Below, in pieces: positions 1 through 5,756 of a DNA stretch of 6,607 bases (the stretch's first letter is position 1; every line of letters starts with the position of its first letter). A model generated the notes under the pieces. The model was not told the DNA's origin. It saw nothing but the letters and a program-made list of their open reading frames with translations, and did no database searches. The translations under genes and the position numbers were made by a program. Where the stretch lies: assembly GCA_017416055.1 (NCBI GenBank), contig JAFQDI010000156.1, positions 1 to 6,607 on the forward strand, given 5' to 3'. The DNA is from Lachnospiraceae bacterium. GTDB lineage: Bacteria > Bacillota_A > Clostridia > Lachnospirales > Lachnospiraceae.

Positions 1-858
1 ACCGACGGTTGCGGATATTCCTATACAGAGGAAATTCCCGAAACAACCGAACACCAGTGGACGGACTGGTCCGACAACAATGATGGCACGCACACCAGAT
101 CCTGCCGTTGTAACGCAAATGAGACATTGGCACACACTTGGGGCAACTGGGCTGTTCAGAACGATGGCGGTTATAAGCGTGAATGTGCTGATTGCGGTGC
201 ATTTGAAACAATGACCCTGCCGGAGAATAAGCCGGTTAATACAACCACAAACGATACTGCTGCAAACACAAATCTTACCAATACAGATATTGAGCTGATC
301 GAAAACGTTCTTACAGATGAAGAGCAGTCTCAGGTCGCAGATGGCGCAGAGGTTAAGGTTTATCTGAAGGTCGAGGATATCTCCAATGCGGCACCTGCCA
401 AGCATAAGGAAGAGGCAGAAGCCAAGGCCGGCGATGATGAGATCGGAATGTACCTGGATATCGACCTGTTCAAGCAGGTTGGTACAGCAGCCGAAACACC
501 GGTTACCGAAACCAGTGGCAAGGTTGCAATCACAATTACAATTCCTGAAAATCTGATCAATACGGATGCTTCTATTACTCGTACTTACAAGATTATCCGT
601 GTCCACGAAGATGCAAACGGCCAGCTGATTACTGATGTTATCGAGGGCTTTTTCAATCCCAACGATAACAGCTTCACCTTCGAGACCGATAAGTTCTCTA
701 CCTACGCATTGGCTTATGCTGATAGCACCGTTCCGAGCGCTCCTGACAGTCCTCAGACCGGCGACAACAGCATGATGGCTCTGTGGATCGTTCTTCTGTG
801 CATCAGCAGCTTGGGCATTATCGCAACTGTTGCTTATCGCAGAAAGAGAGCGTTCTAA
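1..858 (+). CDS. Cell-wall-anchored surface protein, 3' part (SPQTG sorting signal)
   Basis: The frame is open from base 1, so the gene begins upstream of the window; 285 C-terminal residues are visible. A TTG at 127 could be mistaken for a start, but it lies inside a repeat and has no ribosome binding site. Residues 18-42 and 45-70 are two copies of a repeat with an HxW..W motif and paired Cys, typical of clostridial surface proteins. A module follows (about residues 95-240) ending in a FETDKFSTYALAY-type motif that I recognise from Lachnospiraceae adhesin-like proteins. The C-terminus is a sortase substrate signal: SPQTGD at residues 250-255 (nt 748-765), a hydrophobic segment at about 258-279, then the basic tail RRKRAF. 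Ser replaces the Leu of classical LPxTG, a variant common in this family. The protein should be secreted and linked to peptidoglycan. Its ligand or enzymatic role, if any, lies in the missing N-terminal part and cannot be named. Confidence 0.88.
   Translation, partial: TDGCGYSYTEEIPETTEHQWTDWSDNNDGTHTRSCRCNANETLAHTWGNWAVQNDGGYKRECADCGAFETMTLPENKPVNTTTNDTAANTNLTNTDIELIENVLTDEEQSQVADGAEVKVYLKVEDISNAAPAKHKEEAEAKAGDDEIGMYLDIDLFKQVGTAAETPVTETSGKVAITITIPENLINTDASITRTYKIIRVHEDANGQLITDVIEGFFNPNDNSFTFETDKFSTYALAYADSTVPSAPDSPQTGDNSMMALWIVLLCISSLGIIATVAYRRKRAF
52..210 (+). repeat. Two tandem protein repeats (HxW..W/CxC-CxxC type), period 27 residues
   Basis: Copy 1 covers nt 52-126 (begins HQWTDW, Cys pair CRC) and copy 2 covers nt 133-210 (begins HTWGNW, Cys pair CADC). 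Both end in E-T. The first visible residues, DGCGYSYTEEI, look like the tail of a related upstream unit, so the array probably continues outside the window. The Cys pairs may bind metal or form disulfides; this is inference. Confidence 0.7.
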
Positions 859-900
859 GATATTTTCTCTTGATCATTAATACAATTGCATAACGAGTAG

Positions 901-932
901 AAGGGCGGCAAACTTCGGTTTGCCGCCCTTTT
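901..932 (+). terminator. Rho-independent terminator of the surface-protein gene
   Basis: A perfect 13-bp stem (901-913 with 918-930, core GGGCGGCAAAC) closes on a TTCG tetraloop with a C-G closing pair, an exceptionally stable loop in RNA. The descending arm ends in a short T tract (929-932). It starts 42 bases after the stop codon. Because the stem also begins with AA on the + strand, it could work weakly in the reverse direction. Confidence 0.93.
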
Positions 933-934
933 AA

Positions 935-1588
935 TCACAATACTCATCTGAGATTATCGGTTTGAAGTATTCTGACGTTGATTATATCAATAGAACACTT
1001 AAAGTGGAACGTCAGCTCGGCAGGGTACACGACGTGCCGAAAGAGAAATTTGCACCGAAAACGTTGACAAAACAGGAGATTGGAGTAAAAACCGAATCCA
1101 GTCACAGAGAGCTTCCCATCCCGGATATTGTCTTTGAAGCCATCATAAAGGAACGTCATGAGTACGAGAAAAATCGTAGCAGGAGAATAAATGACAAGAA
1201 CAATCCCTTTTATGATGGGAATTACATTTGCTGTTCCACTTATGGAAAACCGAGAAGCAGTGGATTTCATACCAACTATTATAAAAAGCTTTTGGAAGAA
1301 AATGGGCTGCCCAATATTCGATGGCATGATTTGCGCAGTACTTATTGTACCCTTTTGTTGAAAGAAAAGTTCAGTCCAAAGGCAGTGTCCAAGCTGATGG
1401 GACATGCCAGAGAAATTGTTACGCTGGATGTCTATGCAGACAATCGCAATATCATCGCCGATGGCGTTCCGGAAATTGAGACGTTCATGAAAGAAGTGTT
1501 GCCGGATTTGGAAAAACGTGAGCAATTTAAACGGGAACTGTTGCAGATTGTGCCGGATGTGAGGCAATTTCTTCCGGATATGTCCTGA
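935..1588 (+). pseudogene. Tyrosine recombinase/integrase, 5'-truncated C-terminal catalytic domain
   Basis: Family similarity starts at about 944 with the residues SEIIGLKYSDVDY, which normally follow the catalytic Arg of a 'GLRxSE' box; that Arg and the whole N-terminal DNA-binding half are absent. Counting from the TTG at 962, the remaining catalytic residues are visible: HDLR (His122, Arg125; nt 1325-1336), the GH pair (His148; nt 1403) and the nucleophile Tyr158 in LDVYAD (nt 1433-1435). This matches integrases of phages and integrative elements of Gram-positive bacteria. The frame is interrupted upstream by TAA at 932-934, inside the preceding terminator. No ribosome binding site precedes any possible start, so expression is doubtful. 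The TTG at 962 would give a 208-residue protein against about 380-400 for intact relatives. The body carries no frameshift or stop, suggesting recent truncation or some retained function. It is most likely the relic of a mobile element whose remainder was lost. Confidence 0.82.
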
Positions 1589-1626
1589 ATAATGGCGCTT
1601 GGAATCTGTACTTTTCCCTGTCTTTG

Positions 1627-1635
1627 TGGTATACT
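1627..1635 (+). promoter_or_regulatory. Candidate extended -10 promoter upstream of uvrB
   Basis: TGGTATACT fits the extended -10 pattern TGnTATAAT with one mismatch in the hexamer. At a 17-base spacer the -35 position (1607-1612, TGTACT) matches the consensus only 3 of 6, as tolerated by extended -10 promoters. Transcription would start near 1642, giving uvrB a leader of about 200 bases that includes the inverted repeat. This rests on motif reading alone. Confidence 0.4.
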
Positions 1636-1716
1636 ATTCTCATTGTTTAGTCTTACCCTGTCCATGTGTTCCGCTTGGGGTCATCTTGACCGCCAAAAAC
1701 GGGAAAACGAAAACTT

Positions 1717-1782
1717 TCAACAAAATTCGTCGTGGGCGTATTTTTACCTCATTTTGTGATTTTCCACGACGAATTTTGTTGA
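1717..1782. repeat. Perfect 19-bp inverted repeat upstream of uvrB
   Basis: Bases 1717-1735 are the exact reverse complement of 1764-1782 (core ATTCGTCGTGG / CCACGACGAAT), separated by 28 AT-rich bases. In RNA this would form a long hairpin with a large loop; in DNA it could be a protein-binding palindrome or a small repetitive element. The second arm is not directly followed by a T tract, so it is not a standard terminator. It lies between the integrase relic and uvrB, so an old recombination site is also possible. Confidence 0.85.
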
Positions 1783-1819
1783 TCTCACGACGAATTTTTG
1801 GCTGATAGACGACTTTTTT
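1765..1819 (+). repeat. Direct repeats of CACGAC/GACGAC at 21-22 bp spacing
   Basis: CACGACGAATTTT occurs at 1765-1777 and again at 1786-1798. A degenerate copy, GACGACTTTTTT, sits at 1808-1819. Start-to-start distances are 21 and 22 bases, close to two helical turns, so the three copies face the same side of the DNA. The first copy is also the right arm of the inverted repeat. The arrangement resembles an operator array just upstream of the uvrB ribosome binding site, but no regulator is identified. Confidence 0.6.
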
Positions 1820-1845
1820 CAGCGTAAGTTTAGGGGGCTGATTTT

Positions 1846-3858
1846 ATGCAAAATACACAAAAAAACTTCATTCTTTATTCTGAATACAAGCCCACCGGCG
1901 ACCAGCCTCAGGCCATTGAAAAGCTGGTCGAAGGCTTCAAGGAAGGTAATCAATTCCAGACTTTATTGGGTGTTACGGGCTCCGGAAAGACCTTTACCAT
2001 GGCCAATATCATCGAGCGGCTGCAGAAGCCGACTTTGGTAATAGCGCACAATAAAACACTTGCAGCACAGCTGTACTCCGAGTTTAAAGAGTATTTTCCA
2101 GATAACGCAGTGGAATACTTTGTATCCTACTATGATTACTACCAACCCGAGGCCTATGTCCCTTCCACGGACACTTATATTGAGAAGGATTCATCCATCA
2201 ACGACGAGATTGACAAGCTTCGCCATTCGGCGACGGCGGCACTTTCCGAGAGACGGGATGTGATCATTGTCTCGTCGGTGTCCTGCATTTACGGCCTGGG
2301 TAGCCCGATCGACTATCAGAAGATGGTAGTGTCTCTGCGACCGGGGATGATCCGTGACCGAGATGATATTATTCACCAGCTGGTGGATATTCAGTATGAC
2401 CGTAGCGATATGGATTTTCGGCGTGGCTCGTTTCGGGTGCGGGGAGATGTGCTGGATATTTTTCCGGTGGTTTCCGGGCAGAATGCGATTCGTGTGGAGT
2501 TTTTTGGTGACGAGATTGACCGGATCACGGAGTTTGATACGTTGACGGAGGAGACGATCTGTCGGTTGGAGCATGTGGCGATTTTCCCTGCCTCCCACTA
2601 TGTGGTGGATAAGGAGCAGATGAAACGGGCCGCGGAGGCGATCCTTGCGGAGGCGAAGGAGCGGGTGGCCTGGTTTAAACAGAATGATAAATTATTGGAG
2701 GCGCAGCGAATCGCGGAGCGGACGAATTACGATGTGGAGATGATGCAGGAGACGGGCTTCTGCTCCGGTATTGAGAATTATTCGAGACATCTGACGGGGC
2801 TTGAACCCGGTCAGCCGCCTCACACACTGCTGGATTATTTCCCGGATGATTTTTTGATGATTATTGACGAGTCCCACATTACGGTGCCGCAGATTCGGGG
2901 TATGTATGCCGGCGACCGCTCGCGAAAGACCACGCTGGTGGAGTATGGTTTCCGCCTGCCGTCGGCGCTGGACAATCGTCCGCTGAATTTTACGGAGTTT
3001 GAGGAGAAGATTGATCAGCTGTTGTTTGTCTCAGCGACACCTTCCGTGTATGAGGCAGAGCATGAACTGTTGAAAGCGGAGCAGTTGATCCGGCCTACCG
3101 GACTTTTGGATCCGGAGATTGAGGTGCGCCCGGTCTACGGCCAGGTGGATGATCTGATCGCCCAGGTGAATAAGGAAGTGGCGAAGAAGAACAAAGTGTT
3201 GGTGACTACGCTGACGAAGCGGATGGCGGAGGATTTGACCGGCTATATGCGGGAGGCAGGTATCCGTGTAAAGTATCTGCACTCGGACATTGACACGCTG
3301 GAGCGCAGTGAGATCATCCGCGATATGCGTCTGGATTTGTTTGATGTGCTGGTGGGAATCAATCTGCTACGAGAAGGTTTGGATATTCCGGAGATTGGTC
3401 TCGTGGCGATTCTCGATGCGGACAAGGAAGGATTTTTGCGCTCTGAGACTTCCCTGATTCAGACCATCGGACGTGCCGCGCGAAATGCGGAAGGACACGT
3501 GATTATGTACGCGGACACGATTACCGAATCCATGGAGCGGGCGATCTCTGAGACGAACCGACGCCGAAAAATCCAGCAGGCGTACAATGAGACTCACGGC
3601 ATCACACCGGAGACGATCAAAAAGGCTGTCCGGGATCTGATTTCTATTTCTAAGGCGGAGGAGAGTTCAAAGAAGAAGGGCGCAGCTCGTCTGGAAAAGG
3701 ACCCGGAGTCCATGAACGCGAAGGAACTGACGAAGGCAATCAAGCAGATTATGAAGAAGATGAATCAGGCGGCGGCGGAACTGGATTTCGAGCAGGCGGC
3801 TGTGTTGCGTGATCAGATGATTGAACTGAAGAAGATGTTGTTGGAGTTGGAAAGCTGA
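1846..3858 (+). CDS. uvrB: UvrABC excinuclease subunit B
   Basis: UvrB is the damage-verifying ATPase of nucleotide excision repair: UvrA loads it on the lesion and it recruits UvrC for the dual incision. The ATG at 1846 follows AGGGGG by 8 bases. The 670 residues match the usual length (about 660-675). Visible motifs in order: Walker A GVTGSGKT (residues 42-49); the Tyr-rich beta-hairpin that clamps [22 protein letters not shown] (about 91-109); DESH (Walker B/motif II, Asp341-Glu342); SATPS (motif III, 396-400); the motif V region [20 protein letters not shown] (motif VI, 539-546); and a C-terminal UVR motif that contacts UvrC (about 630-665, including [17 protein letters not shown]). Nothing is truncated. 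uvrA and uvrC, often close by, are not in this window. No canonical SOS box is seen upstream, so regulation may run through the repeat-rich leader. No terminator follows, so transcription may continue into the amidohydrolase gene. Confidence 0.98.
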   Translation: MQNTQKNFILYSEYKPTGDQPQAIEKLVEGFKEGNQFQTLLGVTGSGKTFTMANIIERLQKPTLVIAHNKTLAAQLYSEFKEYFPDNAVEYFVSYYDYYQPEAYVPSTDTYIEKDSSINDEIDKLRHSATAALSERRDVIIVSSVSCIYGLGSPIDYQKMVVSLRPGMIRDRDDIIHQLVDIQYDRSDMDFRRGSFRVRGDVLDIFPVVSGQNAIRVEFFGDEIDRITEFDTLTEETICRLEHVAIFPASHYVVDKEQMKRAAEAILAEAKERVAWFKQNDKLLEAQRIAERTNYDVEMMQETGFCSGIENYSRHLTGLEPGQPPHTLLDYFPDDFLMIIDESHITVPQIRGMYAGDRSRKTTLVEYGFRLPSALDNRPLNFTEFEEKIDQLLFVSATPSVYEAEHELLKAEQLIRPTGLLDPEIEVRPVYGQVDDLIAQVNKEVAKKNKVLVTTLTKRMAEDLTGYMREAGIRVKYLHSDIDTLERSEIIRDMRLDLFDVLVGINLLREGLDIPEIGLVAILDADKEGFLRSETSLIQTIGRAARNAEGHVIMYADTITESMERAISETNRRRKIQQAYNETHGITPETIKKAVRDLISISKAEESSKKKGAARLEKDPESMNAKELTKAIKQIMKKMNQAAAELDFEQAAVLRDQMIELKKMLLELES

Positions 3859-3919
3859 TTGGGTGGAGTATACGGTAGCAGGGAACAGGAGACGGCAGAA
3901 CAGAAAGAAGTGAAGATAG

Positions 3920-4825
3920 ATGGGTAAACAGGTGATAGATGAAAAGTTTTGGTGTGCGGCGGAATGTCACGCCCATATGGTATTGGACGGCGTGGATTTT
4001 CGTGTGGCGTTGGCGAGACATGCACTTGCACCGGAGGAGAACTTTATCCGCGAGACGCTCGCTGCCTACCGGGACGCGGGCATCACTTATATTAGGGACG
4101 GCGGAGACACGTCCGGCACCTCAGTGCGGGCCAGAGAACTTGCCCCGGAATACGGAATTGAGTACAGGACTCCGATTTTTGCTATCCACAAAAACGGATT
4201 TTATGGTAAAATAGTAGGGAAGAGTTTTGATACGCTGAGAGAGTACCGACAGTTGATTGAAGAAGTAAAGAAGGCCGGAGGAGATTTCGTGAAGGTCATG
4301 CTGGGCGGAATACTGGATTTTGATGTTTATCCGCAGATCAACGGGGGCGGTCTTTCTGCAAATTGGATGCGCGAGATGGTTCACATTGCTCACGAGGAAG
4401 GCTTCTCGGTGATGGCACATGTGAACGGAGCAGAGCCGATTTGCGCAGCACTGGAGGCCGGTATCGACAGTCTGGAGCATGGATATTTGCAGACGGAGGA
4501 TGCACTTTCGTTGTTGAAGGAGACCGGGGCAGTATGGGTCCCCACCATCTCGCCGATGACGAATCAGATTGGCGACGGTCGTTCCCCCGATGATGTGCTT
4601 AAAAAGTATGGTGAGGAACAGATGGACACTGTACGACGTGCGATGCAGCTAGGTGTGAAGCTGGCACCGGGCAGTGATGCCGGAGCGTATCGGGTGCCTC
4701 ATGTGAAGGGATTTTTGGATGAATTGGATTGGATGATGCAGGCGGCCGGGGAAGAAAGAGAACAGATGAAAGAGATTCTCAATCAGGGCGCGTGGGAGAT
4801 CGCGAAGCGATTTAGACGAAGCTGA
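3920..4825 (+). CDS. Metal-dependent amidohydrolase family protein
   Basis: This is a cytoplasmic TIM-barrel hydrolase of the amidohydrolase superfamily (imidazolonepropionase/prolidase-like branch); no signal peptide is seen. A full two-metal ligand set can be assigned: the HxH pair His17 and His19 (ECHAHM), Lys125 in FVKVMLGG (candidate carboxylated bridging lysine), His167 (MAHVNG), His187 (LEHGYL) and Asp253 (GSDAG). At 301 residues it is shorter than the usual 380-450, because the N-terminal flanking beta-sandwich is almost absent: the HxH lies only 17 residues from the start. The ATG at 3920 is the first possible start, since an in-frame TAG immediately precedes it. The ribosome binding site is weak (purine-rich GAAGTGAAG). 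It starts 61 bases after uvrB with no hairpin between, so co-transcription is plausible. The substrate cannot be told from the sequence; family members cleave cyclic amides, dipeptides or deaminated bases. A role in repair would be inference from position only. Confidence 0.85.
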   Translation: MGKQVIDEKFWCAAECHAHMVLDGVDFRVALARHALAPEENFIRETLAAYRDAGITYIRDGGDTSGTSVRARELAPEYGIEYRTPIFAIHKNGFYGKIVGKSFDTLREYRQLIEEVKKAGGDFVKVMLGGILDFDVYPQINGGGLSANWMREMVHIAHEEGFSVMAHVNGAEPICAALEAGIDSLEHGYLQTEDALSLLKETGAVWVPTISPMTNQIGDGRSPDDVLKKYGEEQMDTVRRAMQLGVKLAPGSDAGAYRVPHVKGFLDELDWMMQAAGEEREQMKEILNQGAWEIAKRFRRS

Positions 4826-4874
4826 ATTGACGTAAACGATACTTGAGAACGAGCAAAGAACAAATTTCAAAAAA

Positions 4875-4880
4875 GAGGAG
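4875..4880 (+). promoter_or_regulatory. Ribosome binding site of the sigma-like gene
   Basis: GAGGAG, 5 bases before the ATG at 4886. It settles this start over an overlapping frame beginning at 4843 that has no such site. Confidence 0.8.
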
Positions 4881-4885
4881 ATACC

Positions 4886-5707
4886 ATGGGAAGACCGGAA
4901 AGTTTTATGGAAGATCTGGAAAATCTGCTCACGCTGGCGGCGGCGAACGGATTTTGCCTGACGAAAGGACAGGTGGAGGATGCATTCAAAGGATACGCAT
5001 TATCCGCAGACCAAATGGAGATGATAAACCAGTATTTGAGCCAAAATCATGTGCTGGTGGAGAGTGAAGATTATATTGCGGAGATGACAGCGAAAGCTGA
5101 GGCGGAGGAAAACACACAATCCGGTACCGCTTCCCATAGTGGAAATAATGAAGTGCAGGAAGAGGACGAGGAGGATTCCGCGTATTATAAGATGTACATG
5201 GCTGATTTGTCTGCGCTTCCCCGTTTCAGTAAAGTGCGGGAGGAGGAACAACTTAGGCAGTTGTTGGCCGGAGACACTTCTGTGGGAAAGGCGTTGATTG
5301 AAGGCCGCCTTCGGTTTGCGGCAAAGACAGCGGCACTGTACCGCGGTCAGGGCGTTTTGCTGATGGATCTGATCCAGGAGGCGAATATGGCGCTGGTGAT
5401 GGCGGTCAGCATGTATGAGGGAGGTTCTTTCGAGGAACTGATCCTGACGGAGATTAAACGGGCGATCGAGGATGCGCTTGCGGAGGCAGGCAGTCAGGCC
5501 GATGTGGGCGGCTATCTGGCGTCACAGGTGAACTCGCTGATGATCGTGACGGCGCGTCTTGCAGAAGAATTGGGCAGAGAGGCGACCCTTTCAGAACTTT
5601 CCGAGAAGATGCATATGCCCGAGGAGAAGGTTCGTGAGTTGGTGAAGATGGCGATGGATGCCATGACCTTGCAGGAGGGAGAGAAAATTTCTTCGGATCT
5701 TTCTTGA
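4886..5707 (+). CDS. Sigma-70-like protein lacking region 4 (regions 1.1, 1.2, 2 partial, 3)
   Basis: The 273 residues line up with the N-terminal two thirds of a housekeeping sigma factor. Residues 10-62 resemble region 1.1 (LLTLAAANGFCLTKGQVEDA, then a DQMEMINQYL helix). An acidic, low-complexity linker covers 63-97. Region 1.2 follows (YYKMYMADLSALPRFS, 100-115), then the helices before region 2 and a clear region 2.2, LLMDLIQEANMALVMAV (158-174), the part that binds the beta' clamp of RNA polymerase. After this, the FSTYATWWIRQ motif of regions 2.3/2.4, which melts and reads the -10 element, is replaced by SFEELILTEIKRAIEDAL with no Trp or Tyr. Residues 225-255 match region 3 (EELGREATLSELSEKMHM). 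Region 4, which binds the -35 element, is missing and the gene ends cleanly with TGA. It is therefore unlikely to be an ordinary promoter-recognising sigma factor. It may be an RNA polymerase-binding modulator; this is inference. The gene lies 60 bases after the amidohydrolase and 49 before the polymerase. Confidence 0.78.
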   Translation: MGRPESFMEDLENLLTLAAANGFCLTKGQVEDAFKGYALSADQMEMINQYLSQNHVLVESEDYIAEMTAKAEAEENTQSGTASHSGNNEVQEEDEEDSAYYKMYMADLSALPRFSKVREEEQLRQLLAGDTSVGKALIEGRLRFAAKTAALYRGQGVLLMDLIQEANMALVMAVSMYEGGSFEELILTEIKRAIEDALAEAGSQADVGGYLASQVNSLMIVTARLAEELGREATLSELSEKMHMPEEKVRELVKMAMDAMTLQEGEKISSDLS

Positions 5708-5743
5708 TTGCGACGTAGATCGTTTTTGTTTAGAAGACAAGAT

Positions 5744-5750
5744 GGAGGTG
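5744..5750 (+). promoter_or_regulatory. Ribosome binding site choosing the GTG start of the polymerase gene
   Basis: GGAGGTG at 5744-5750 is followed after 6 bases by GTG at 5757. Upstream in-frame starts at ATG 5742 and GTG 5748 overlap this site and have no good site of their own, so GTG 5757 is preferred. Confidence 0.7.
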
Positions 5751-5756
5751 TGGAAC

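Larger units (their letters stand above)
1589..1845. other. Gene-free region between integrase relic and uvrB
   Basis: I see no credible gene here. A 68-codon open frame at 1599-1805 has low-complexity composition, runs through the inverted repeat and has no ribosome binding site. The stretch holds the candidate promoter, the inverted and direct repeats, and the uvrB ribosome binding site AGGGGG at 1832-1837. No GAAC-N4-GTTC LexA/DinR box was found by eye. Confidence 0.6.

Noticed and set aside
127..129. TTG as the start of the surface protein
   Set aside because: The same frame is open to base 1 and the codon lies between two protein repeats.
944..1567. Long minus-strand open frame opposite the integrase relic
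   Set aside because: No ribosome binding site and no recognisable protein; the + strand frame has clear integrase motifs, so this is a shadow.
1599..1805. 68-codon + strand frame before uvrB
   Set aside because: Runs through the inverted repeat, has no ribosome binding site and lacks protein-like features beyond chance hydrophobicity.
1779..1808. TTGATC - 18 bases - TGATAG as a uvrB promoter
   Set aside because: The -10 hexamer matches only 2 of 6 positions.
4827..4855. TTGACG after the amidohydrolase stop as a -35 element
   Set aside because: No acceptable -10 hexamer lies 16-18 bases downstream.
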